Below are positions 27,501-39,500 of a DNA stretch of 64,000 bases, piece after piece. The stretch lies in assembly GCA_036925085.1 (NCBI GenBank), contig JAUPFP010000002.1:3216820-3280819 (forward strand), written 5' to 3'. This DNA is from Brachycybe producta. Taxonomy: Eukaryota > Arthropoda > Diplopoda > Playtdesmida > Andrognathidae. Numbering within the stretch: the stretch's first letter is position 1; the number at the start of each line of letters is the position of its first letter. Made by a program: the position numbers and the translations under genes. The notes beneath the pieces were generated by a model. That model saw only the letters and a list, made by a program, of their open reading frames with translations, was not told where the DNA came from and did not search any database.

Positions 27501-30500
27501 TGTCTCTGGCCTGTTTAGAGAAGGGTTAGTTTCTGAACATAAGGACAATGTAGCTTCTGATTGTAAAAACTATATTCATTTCTATCCCAGTAGCATAAAC
27601 ACGTACAGAAATAAATGTTGGAAATGAAAGGTGCGTCCACATGCCCATGATGTGAAACGGATAAAGATTGACGTAGTACAACAAGTTGAGCGAAAGAATA
27701 GACATCGAACAAAGAGAAACATAGTCCTTTTATACACTTGGACCTGTGTACACCTACAAGATGTTACCAGGTCGAAGTGACCATGGTCCCAAAGGTATTA
27801 CTCTGCCCATCAGATCTAAATATAGAGGGAGCAACAGAGATGAGTCAAGCACCCCTTCCCCCCCCCCCCGCCGGCTAGCAATCTGGAGAGATCATGACTC
27901 ACTAGGTGTTACAAATGATTGCAGCAGCATGTGGTGACTGTTAGGGAAACTAAAAATGGCGGCAATCTTGTTTTTAACACCTTTTATCACGAAGTGAAAC
28001 AACAACTTACATTATAAGTAAAACTGTGGTTAGAACGAGAATCAACACGCGAAAGTTGGTAATCAAAATTACTCAAGTGTAAAGGCTGAAAACAGCTTGT
28101 GTGACCAAATCGAAAATAGATTGGCATTTGAAATCAAAATAATTAAAAAAATAATTAAATGAGTTTGTTTTCCAGAACTAACAGTTGATAACACATTATT
28201 GGAAGATTCGAAAATAAACCAGAGCCAAAAATATTTTAACTATTAAATATTAAATAATTAATATTTAATTTTTTAATATTTAATTTAAAAATTAAATATT
28301 TTAACAATGTGGCAAATAGCAAAAAAAAAAAAAGATTTGTTTCAAAACAAAATAATGTCCTAATTTTATAACCTTTTTCTATAATGTGGGGCCCCTGGTT
28401 TAATTTGTTAAAATATGTGTTCATTGATCTATCTAATCATAAAAAAAACTTCATTTCAAAACTAATTTTATATTGTTTTTATTTTATTTATTTTAATTTT
28501 TTTAATCCCATTTCAAGTTGTTTTTAATGCAAGCTTTATTATAAATATAAAATAGCTTCATAAAATGTTTAGCCAAACATTGTTGGACATTAGAGGGCGT
28601 GTGTGCTTTTTTCGTCTATCGAATCTTTCGAACCCTAACCTAAAAAAAACTGTTCAAAACTTTCGTCAAATTAGTTTTTTCGGTGTTGTACCCGGATCAC
28701 CAATATCACTTTGTGGAGACCCCCTGAGTGCCACATATGTTTTCAATTTATTAATAATTTAATATTTAATATCATTTCATTTATTTGTATCTTCTTAATG
28801 AATAATACATTATTCTTTTATGAAGGATTCGAGATTCATGAGATAAGAGAGATTCAAGAACCTTTTAGGATTCGGATTCGAGGAAATCTAAGGATTCGTC
28901 TAACCTCTAGTTTTGTTTTATGTGTTTTATAGGGTATATACAATTTTTAAAATACCGTAAAGCTTACAAGACATCATGTTTGTATGAACAAGCTAAGTTT
29001 TGGAGAGGTTTTTTTTTGTTGCTTCAAAGCTTGCAAATCTTATGCCGCAGTCACACTAGGCTGGTTTCCCAGCTGCTGGTTGCTGCTGGCTGGTTGTAGC
29101 GCTCTAGCAGCATAGTCTGAACTGCTACTAGCAGCTGCTTTCTCCAGCGGGCTAGTGATTTTAACAGCGGCTAGTGAAGTTGGACATGTCCAACTTTAGC
29201 AGCTACCAGCTGGTCATGTGACTCCCTTCCTGCTGCTGCCATCTAGTGTGAACTTTTTGTTGCTAGTAGTGGCACTAGTGGTAGTTGAAACTCCACTGCT
29301 TGGGTTGGTTGTTGTTAGAGTTTGTGTTTTTGCAAGACAGTGATTGGATGACTTGCACTGCTAATACCAGCAGTGACTGGACAAGTGTGAACCCAAAGCA
29401 GCCGCTGCTTGCTGTTGCTGCTAATAGCTAGCAGCAACCAGCGGCTTGTAAACCAGCCTAGTGTGACTGCCACTTTAGTAAAGTTTGACATATAAACCTA
29501 CCCTAATGGCGCATGCACACTAGGCTGGCTTATCAGCTGCTGGTTGCTGCTTGCTGGTTGTAGCCAGCTAGCAGCATAGTGTGAACCGCTACCAGCAGCT
29601 GATTTCTCCCTCACCAGCTGGTAGCTGCTAAAGTTGGACATGTTCAACTTCACCAGCTGGTAGCTGCTAAAGTTGGACATGTTCAACTTCACCAGCTGCT
29701 GTTAAAATCACTAGCGTGAAGGAGAAATCAGCTGCTGGTGAAGTTGAACATGTCCAACTTTAGCAGCTACCAGCTGGTCATGTGACTCCCTTCCTGCTGC
29801 TACCAGTGTGTAACTCCACTGCTTGGGTTGGTTGTTGTTAGAGTTTGTGTTTTTGCACGACGGTGATTGGATGACTTGTGCTGCTAATGCCAGCAGTGAC
29901 TGGCGAAGTGTGAACACAAAGCAGCCGCTGCTTGCTGTTGCTGCTGCTGCTAATAGCCAGCAGCAACCAGCGGCTTGTAAATCAGCCTAGTGTGAATGCG
30001 CCTTAAGGGTTGGTTTATACTCCCTTGCTAAGCAGCAAAGCAGCCTGCGAAGCTTCAGAAATGACGTCAGAGCTTTAGTTTTTTGCCTTTGTCAGAGCAT
30101 GAAGCTAGCTTTGAAATTGTTCAACTTTTCAAAGCTTAGCAATTCAAAGCACCAATCAGAAAACGGATACACAAATGGGCTGAACAAGTCACACCTTTTC
30201 GGCTTCCAGAAGGGTAGGTAAAATTTTCAAACTTTGAAGTTATGTAAAATTAGCTCCCCAAAGCTTAGCTTGTTCATACATACATGTGATCTTGCAAAGA
30301 TTACCCTAGGGTTATAAATCCTATAAAACAGATATAGAAAATAATAGAACCCTTCCCCTCTGGAAGAAAAAAGGTGTGACTTGTTCACCACTTTTGTATA
30401 TCCGTTTCCTGGCTGGTGCTTTGAGTTGCTAAGCTTTGAAAAGTTGAATAATTTCAAAGCTAGCTTCATGGTCTGGCGAAGACAAAAACCTGAAGCTCTG

Positions 30501-33500
30501 ACGTCATTTTTGAAGCTTCGCAGGCTGCTTTGCCGCTTAGCAAGGGAGTATAAACCAATCCTAAGGGTAAGTTTGTACTCCAAACTTTGCTAAGATTTGC
30601 AAACTTTGAAGCTTATAAACAATTAGCTCCCCAAAGCTTATCTTGTTCATTCAAACATGTGGTCTTTGCAAGGTTTATGGTATTTTCTAACCTTTATACT
30701 CTATAATACGATAGAACCCTTCGCCTTCCGGAAGAAAAAAAGGTGTCACTTGTTCACCCCATTTTTGTGTCCATTTCATGATTGAATTGCTAAGCTTTGA
30801 AAAGTAGAACAAATTTCAAAGACATGCAGCTTCATGCTCTGGCGAATTAGGCAAAAATTTGAAGCTCTGACGTCATTTTCGAAGCTTCGCAGGCTGATTT
30901 AACGCTTAGCAAGGGATTATAAACCAAACCTAATATATTTTTGAAAAGCAGTTTCAAAGAATGCTTTAAGCCGGGCATGACGAGCTTGGCGACAACTTTG
31001 ACAAGCTTGTATAAACTTCAACAAAAGTTACTTGAATGGCAAATTAAAAAACAAAACAAATATTGATTAACTGTAAAATAATTATCAGTTAATTTACTTA
31101 TTTCTGGAACTTTATAAACATACTAGTGGGGTAACCCGTCATAAATGACAGGAGTGAAATTCACAGGCAATTGTGCCGAACATTAGTATTCCGTTTCCTC
31201 TGCCCTTTTATGACGTCAGACCAAGTAACAAACCAATTAGAAATTGATGACGTTCATAAAAGGGCTGAGCAAAAGAAATTCTAATGCTGGGAACAATTGC
31301 CCGTGATAAACTGTAGTTTAATTTTGCTACTATTATCCCCTCCCCTTTTTATATTAGAAAGAAAATGAGTTTTTCATTTTCTCTAGTGTGCGCATGCGCG
31401 TCGTTTGTTCCTTTTTTACTCCTTTCATTTCAATTTCAGTCACCACCTGCCACTTTTCCCCCTCCACGTTTCTCTCTTCCCCCCTTCTACACTTTCCAAC
31501 CTTTTCCCCTCTCCAATTTAATATCATGGGGTTCTTGGATGGGAAGGGTGCAACATATTGTTGACCTTGAGAAAAAAAGCGGTTCATTTATTCATTTAAA
31601 TTTATATAAATTCCCACGTGCTTCTAGGTTTGTACAGCGTTAAACACACACATACATACATATATACATACATACACACAAATGTGAGCTTTTGACATCA
31701 ACCAATATTTTATTACCAACCTTTAGATGACATTTTCTACTTTTCGTTTCTTCTCTGAGCAGTATGACACCTGCACAGAGAAGATCCGAGCTGTAGAGAG
31801 AGCTGGATGGAGATAGATTGTAGCCACTCTTCTGCATGGGGGTGAAATCGATGCAGGAGAGTGGCGGCCATCTCTCTCTCTTCCGGTTGATGCTGATATA
31901 CATCTTCTCCATCGGTATTCCGACCAGAGAAGATGTTGTAGCTGCTGAGAATCGTATAGCTCCTGCCCTATGAAACCTCCGGCCTCTGAAGAGAAGTTAT
32001 TTACATAAACATAAAGACAACGCTACTTCTTGTTACAACACTTTTATTCATTCCTTGTAAGAAGTACAGATACAAGGGTGAATAGTAAAATACTAACTGT
32101 GAATCCTCAGGCCCATGATTTGGAATGTATCTCAAAAACAGGCAAAGGAAAGAACTGAGGAACAAAGAGGAACATGGTCCTTTTATACCTTGGACCTGTG
32201 TACACCTGCGAGGTGTAACCAGGTCCAAGTGACCATGGTCCTTTACGTATCAATCCGCCACTTGGGCATGAGTCAGAAAGGTGAGTCAGAGAGGAGGGAG
32301 GGACGGTTGAGAGTTGTTTACCCCCCAGGCTATGGTTTTGGCGGGATCACGATTTACAGGGTGTTACATACCCTCCAACTTTGCTTGGAGTACGTCCTCG
32401 TACTCCAGCCAAGGGTGGAAGGTTTTCAAGTTACGCAGCGGGGAGACATGGGTGGCTGAGGACTTACCGTGTACAGAGGTGGTTATGGAAAGGCACTGGC
32501 ACCGAAGTGTCAGCGCCCTTAAAAATTGGAAAAGGCTGAAAACATAAAACAAAGATAATTAATGCTCGCTGAGTGGCGAGCCGCTATTGAAATCTAAAAA
32601 GAAAAGAACAGTTGCAACGTATTTTATTTTTTTATAAATTTTTCGATAATGCCACCCGGATGGGTGGCAACCACATGAGTACATGTGGCGCGCAGCTATC
32701 CCTGCTGCGGAGGGTGGGGAGGATCCTGGGTCCATGAACCGTACGGGGGGGTAATCCCGCCGGACCTGGCCTCATCGGTAGCTGGATGCGGCAGACAGCC
32801 ATTGCCCCTGGTCGTCAGGTAGATCCCGGTGGAAGATATTGAAGATGTCCCGGTCCCCGATAATCTTGCGGGAGGACCGCTTGTTGTACAAGGTAGCCCA
32901 AGCGGCGTCCCATAAGACGGCGATTCGGTAACGGGGATCCGGTTCCGGAATGTAGTGACGGCTGGTACGGAACGTCTGTCCAGCTGGCAGTCTAAAGACG
33001 GAGTTGACGAAAGCTCCCAAAAGGGCTTCCGTGGCTTCATCGATGGCATCTCCGGCGAAACTGGTGGTTTCAACAATCCGTCTTCTTGGGAAGACGATGG
33101 TGATGAGGACACTTGTTAGGCGGGAGAGTCCCACGACATATCGCTCCCGGGGAGGGAGGTCCAGACGGGGAAACCCTTCCTCCAAAGAGAAGTGTCCTAC
33201 GTAAAGGGTGTTGGCAGAGCGCACTTCGCGCTGCCAAGTGACCCACCGATTGTTGAGCAACCTCTCGCCGGAGGTGGCTGCACGGAACGGATGATCCAGC
33301 GGTAACCGCCCCAGAGTAGCCCCGGCATGGGGTACAGTGGGCGGTGCGGCTGGTCGGGCTGGTGTTGGAGCCGCAGGTTCCAAAGAAACTGATGCGCCCG
33401 TGATAGGCCTGGCATGGCGCAAGGCGGACCGGGCCATATCGCGGGCCCGCTGACGTAGTCGCTTCGATGCCGACTTCCTGCTCAGCGCCTCCAGTGGCTT

Positions 33501-36500
33501 GGCACTTCCTGGTGCACGGCCCAGTGCTTCCATGGGGTCACCTCCCTGTCGCATGACGTCTTGCAGAAGGTTTGTGATGGCCTTCTGTTTTTTCAAGAAC
33601 GCGGCACGCTCTGCGGAAGGTGGCGGCATCAAAGGTGTAGGCGTAGGTTGTCCAGAAGGGCGGCCCGGAGGTGGCGGAGGAGGAGAGCGACGCGGGACCC
33701 AAGTAGGAGGGCCCCGAGTTTCATAGCGATGGTCGCGGTCCAGTTGGACTCGGTGATCCTGTAGGTCTTGCCTGACCCTTGGGTCGAAGTTATTACGCGG
33801 CGGAGGGCCGCGTCCAGAGGAACCACGTTGTTCCTGCTGACTTCTTCCGTCGGGTCGGCGTCGGGGCGAAAGATGGGAACCACGTGGCGAAGAGCGACGT
33901 GGTTGTGGCCGTTGAAGAGAGTCTCGAGGAGAGTGGTGGCCCCTGTAGGACTGTTGAGGCTCCTTGGGGCGAGCCCCAGTGGGAACCTGAACACAAACAG
34001 GTTGGGGAACCACCACTATGGAAGGTAGCTTTGGAGTCGGAGTTGGTGTGGCGGCCTCGCTGCGTGGAGGCGTGGCACATCGGGAGGTTGGTGGTGACGA
34101 TAATGGTGTATGAGGAGGAGGCGGCGGAGTGATTGACGGCACCGGTGAGCAGTGTTGGAAAGGCTCTGGTGGCGTTATGGGTGGAGAAGGAGATGTGGAG
34201 AGGCCAGTTGTCAGGGTTGCTGGCGAGTTTGAGGATGGAGGTGATGACGTGGCCGATGACGTAACTCGGGCGGCTTCTTGGAGTCGGGCCTCGATTCGCA
34301 GGAGCTCCTCCTTCGGGAGGTGCGCCGTACACGGTAAGCCCAGCTCGACAAGGCGGGCGCAAACCGCACGGAGGTACGCCAGATTGTCCTCCCCTTCCTT
34401 TTTATCTCTGGCTGCCTGGCGAAGGGCAGCCTCCCTCTGCATCTCCAAGTGGAGGTCTTCGAGGGGGGAGGGCACAGATCCACCTCCCCCACGCTTCCCT
34501 CTTGCTTCAGCTCCACCCGGAATGGGTTGACCAGGCGCGATGCTATCGCGGAACGCCTGGTTAACCCCCCATGCCATGAGGTTGATATCGATGCGGTCTT
34601 CCCGCTCCTCCCAGTAGTGTTTTGATGTCGTGACGTCGAAGGGGACGATGCTGCTTGGAGCAGCAGGCTTCCCTTCGCGCCCGACATTGGCAGGTCGCTT
34701 GAAGCTTGCTTTTAGGCGCTTCTCCCCACGCCGGTGAAAATTCTCCGGTTCGGAGGAGGTGCGGCGCCTATCTATTGTGTTTGGCGACTCTCTTCTTGTT
34801 ATTGGCGCACTGGCGGTGCCCGCCCTTTGTAGCTGGCAGGCAGATTGAGAGAGGGGTTCAGCGGTCCCCGCCGTTCCACTCTCCGTCTCATCTTCACTAG
34901 AAGAGGCAGACATCATTCTGCCTCCTCTCCATGAGCCTCTACCTGGCATATTTCTTAAGAGTTAGAAAGTTCTTACTTTTTCAAAAGTCCCGCTGCTGGT
35001 GGTTACTTCCAAATAATAACAGAAATCGGTCCCCGATCACTCTGTTATTATTTCAAGAGGTCCAAAGAGTTCTGAAGGCCTGATGCACTGCACGTGAGTT
35101 CAAAGGCTTGAAGGTGGTACTCAAGCTTTGGATTGACAACAAAACTGAAGAAGTTCGAAATTAAAATTTGGAACTTGGCACAGAAGTAGATTGAAGATTT
35201 GATGATTGAAGAAGATCGAGCATAAAGAGATGAACAAAAACGAGTGCTTCTTTGAAGAGAGCAAATCGAGTGGTAATTGACCAAGTTTGGTCACTTTCTT
35301 ATTTAATTTTAAAAGTTAGAAGGGCCGGCCCCTTTTAGAATAAGACACCTTACTCTAATTGGTTTCTTCACGACTTTATTTATTGGGGGTGGGGGTTGTC
35401 CCACCGATATTAGATGTGAGAGGTGTTGATCTAATTCTTATCAGAGTCGGTCCTGTTTATTATTTTTAGATAAACAAAAGGACTAAGGAATCTCGAGGGG
35501 GAAGGGCCGTTATTTTATTTCACACCGAGGTGTGAAGTTGCCCATTAACTTTCTCCCCTTCTTTTCCTTAATGCCTTTTTTGGAAAGAATAGGTCAGCAA
35601 GGTTACTAATGTACCTTGCTGTTTGTTATTATTTTTAGGGGGGAGTGGGGCAGGAGTTGGTGTCCCACAATTCGATCTTAATTGAGAGGGTGACAGGTTC
35701 TTCAATTTTATTTTTTAATTGAAGGTGTCCGCTCTCACAAAATCTTCAAAACTGATTTTCTTCCTTTTTTATTTGTTTATGGCCAGCAGTTTTTGTTGTT
35801 TTTTTTTTTCTTTGAAGTCCCAGTGCATTGGTCTGGCCCCCAGAGCAATTGTCTCTTTGAAGTTTCTATCCTTCTACTGTCAACAGCATGGTCAATGACG
35901 TTCGTCCATAATAAAGGGGAGCACGGTGTTTTTCTTTTGCTGACCCTTTTATGGCTCTTGATTTTTCTTCTGAACGTTCTTGACTAGCCTTCGGCGTTTT
36001 TCCCAGGTGTACCACGTGGTTGACAGTTGTTTGTGAAGGCCACGTGGTTCCGGTGTAGTTTATTGCATGTTTGAAATGGTTGCCAATATGTAAATATTGG
36101 CGGCCATGTTGAAAAGTTTAGAAGTGTTTCAAAAATTAAAGTTGTGTGAATTTTGTAGAGTTTTGGGAGTTATTTGAGAGTGTTTAGAGGGGTTGTTGAT
36201 GCTGTGGGGTTGTTTATTCGTTGGGGGGTTCCTTTTATCCCCTCCCCCACCTCTTGACAACTGTCCTCAGTTGTTTCTCAACACAACAATTCTCAAATTC
36301 CTCCCGCTCTTCTATTGTTGATATTTGGTGGTTGCTGGTGTTTATTTCCATAGTCATGAAATAAACACTGGTGAATTATTGTTTTATTTTCGTCGCGTTT
36401 GGTTTCTTGACAGCGTGGGTGGCCGTTGCTTTCGTCGTCACTTACGGGGTGGAGTTTCGAGGTTTTCCTTAGAGGTGCTGGCAGATTTGCCAGGGGCCTC

Positions 36501-39500
36501 TACGGAAGTTTCTCCCAGAGCCCATCCGATGTGTGCTTCGATGCATTTTTGTCGGAGTGTGGATTCGAAGAGATCGTCCTCCACGTATACTTTGTTTGTT
36601 GTCATGGACACAGCTAAGTGCAGAGCCCGGCCTAGATCTCGGCCTAAGATGGCTTCGTGCCGGCCGGTAATCACTAGTAAGTGCCCTCGCACAGCGTGGG
36701 GGCCCAGCTGGACCGTCGCGGCGAGTCGCCCCACCACGGTGATCCTTTGGCCTCCCACACCCTGAATGTTGGGTGGGATTAACACAGGCTCGATTTCGAA
36801 CTTGTGTTCCTGCGCGAGTTCAATGGTGATAACGCTGCCCGTAGCTCCGGTGTCCGCGAGCATCCGTATACTCTTTCCGTTGATCGTGACGGCGATGCGC
36901 GGGTTCTTGTCGCTGGCATCATAGTCTCCGACTTCTTGAGGTGAACAGCTGCTTACCAGCTGCTCATACACCGTTGTCATTAGTCTTCGGCAGCAGGAGT
37001 GGCCCTTCGTCGGCGATTGGGTTCCGGGAGCCATGATGGCTATTGTTTTATTTTCACGGCACCCAATCTCCTTGACGGATTGTTTAAGGACGTCGAGCGT
37101 GTCCTGCCAAACGATTAGATCGTCCGGGGTCCATTTATGTGCAGGAGCCCGGTCGAGCACCTTGACTGGTATATCCTCAGAGTCGTCAGAACTGTCGTTG
37201 TCGGGTTTATCAGGAGTAGGCGCTCCGGCGGCTGAGTCTGCTGCTGGAAGAGGAATCCGGCGGATTTGTCCCGCCACTCTTATTAGAGCAAACTCAACGC
37301 CGTCTTCGGTGATGATATCCGTTTCAGGCACCTCTCCTTTGATGTCATAGTCGGTAACCGGCTCTCCAAACTGCTTGATTGCAACCTTCTTCTTTGGTTG
37401 CCGACACTCACGGACGAAATGCCCCAATTTGCCACAATTATAACACGTCGACTTACTCTTGTCGAACGTGCGAGTGGTCTCTGGTTGGGGGTCCGCTGCG
37501 GAGTGTCGGTTTGAATTGGTGGCAGCAGTCTGACTAGGCTTCTTATCGTGCCTAGACCGGTGTGTTTTGTCTTTAGGGCTGGCGGCTGCCGCCGGCTCCT
37601 GGTCGGTCTTCGATGCTCCTTTACCCGACTGTGAATCAGCTGCGGGTTTTGGTTCCGTCGGCCATTTATCCAAGGACAGCAAGACCACCTCCATATTGAG
37701 GACGGCGTTTGCGAAGTCCTTGAACGACGTCGTAGATGCGTGGTGCGCGGCGTTCTGTATGGTGGGATGTAGAGCGCGGCGCAACTGGCTTATACGCAGC
37801 TGATCGTCAAGTTGCGGGTAAACTCGGTCGCCGAGTATCATAAACTCCCAGATGAAAGCCTGTGTACTCTCACCTTCCTTCTGGAGCATCTCTGTATACT
37901 TCTTCTCCAAGATGGCCAGTTCGTTCGGCTTCCCGAACGTATCTACCATCTGTACTCTCAGTGCTGGCCAAGGAATGTCCTGAAGCTCATACCTCAGTTT
38001 ACTCAGCCACGTGCGGGCGGCCCCAGTGAAACACCCCGTGATGTATTCCTCCTTGTGGTGGTCTTTCCAACCGTACAGGTGTGCCACTTCCTCGAATTCT
38101 TCCAGGAAGGGACGGAAACCTGTCAATCCGTTGAATTTTTGGATTGAGTCGGCTGGGTGGCGACCGCTGTATTTCTTATTGAATTCTTCCACGGAGGGTT
38201 CTCTGGGGGTTGGTCGATAGATGCCATCCTGGACGTTTGACATTCCAGCCGGCATCAGACCTACCCCTTGAGGTGGAAAACGTGGCGCGTAAACTGAAGT
38301 GCCTTGTGTCGCTCCTTGGCTAGGCTGTTGTTCCGGGGGTGTCGAGCGGCGACCGCTACGTGCAACCCGGACAAGCGAGTGAGGAGAATCAGCACGTGTC
38401 GTGATCGGTATTTCCGCACGCTCATCTCTGTGACGCGGATCATCTGACTGCCCTTGTTGTTGCCAGTCAGGGTTACGCGGTAGATGACGTGTGTGCGGTG
38501 TGTAATGTCTTTCGTAACGATCGTGACGCTCTCTGTAGCCAACATAGGGGGCTGAAGAGGCGTCCGAGTCATCGTCGCGAAGTCGGTGTGTGCGTGTTGT
38601 CCGCCGTGGTGTAGTCGGTCGATTCGGCGTGAATCGGTCGTCTATGAACTGAGACATACGAGTCGAGAGTGCAGCCACTTGTTGTGACAGGTGGTCAAAC
38701 TCGGCCCCAGTCGGCCGCGGCGGTGGTGTCACATCAGTAGTCATGGGTACTTCCAACAGATCTTCGTGCGAACCCTGGTGATCAGACAGGGACCCCGTAT
38801 TGTCGTGTGAGGTAGCCATGATTAATGAAGTGGCTTGTGTAATGTGAATGTGCGGTGATGAACGAGTCCGGCGAAGTCCAAGTCGTTGTGTGCAGCTCCG
38901 AGGGTTCTCGAGTACACTCTGAGCTATACTTTTCGGTTCCAGTATGATGGGACTCGTTCAGTTTGTAGGTCGGTGTCGTCACTGTGTGTCGGTAACTTAG
39001 TGCTTGTCGGCAACCGACACTATCGTACTCTTATACACTGAGTAACGATAGATTACCTAAGCTTGTGACGTGTATAACGAAGTGGCCGTTCACTCCGTTA
39101 GTGTGGTGATGGTTGTATCGTGTTGATCGTGTTCTCAGTTGGGCGTGTGATGAGTTTTGGTTCCCAACTGGTGTAGCGTCGTGAGTTCTTTATTGAGCGT
39201 CAGATTTTGGAAGGATCTCTCTCGACACGTGGTATTTGGCGACCACGTGGAGGTTACGAGAATTCCAAAAACCTCAATAAAGAAACAGCAGATGTACAAT
39301 ACAACCTCGAGCGTGGTACACCACCCAATCAAGATTGCACTGCGGAAAGTGAATTAGAAATGGAAGTGTATTGCAGTTGCCTGAAGAAGAGGAAAGCAAT
39401 ACGAAGAGTAAAGCTAGAGCGCGGTGCCCGCACTTTTAGTTTTACTTAGAAACAAGAATGAAGAGTGTGTGTGTGAAGAACACACAAAGAACAAAAAGTT

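Noticed and set aside
36325-36765. Plus-strand reading frames opposite the gag-protease of element 2
   Set aside because: Shadows of the minus-strand gag-protease gene, whose motifs are clear. The same applies to frames opposite the two ORF3s.
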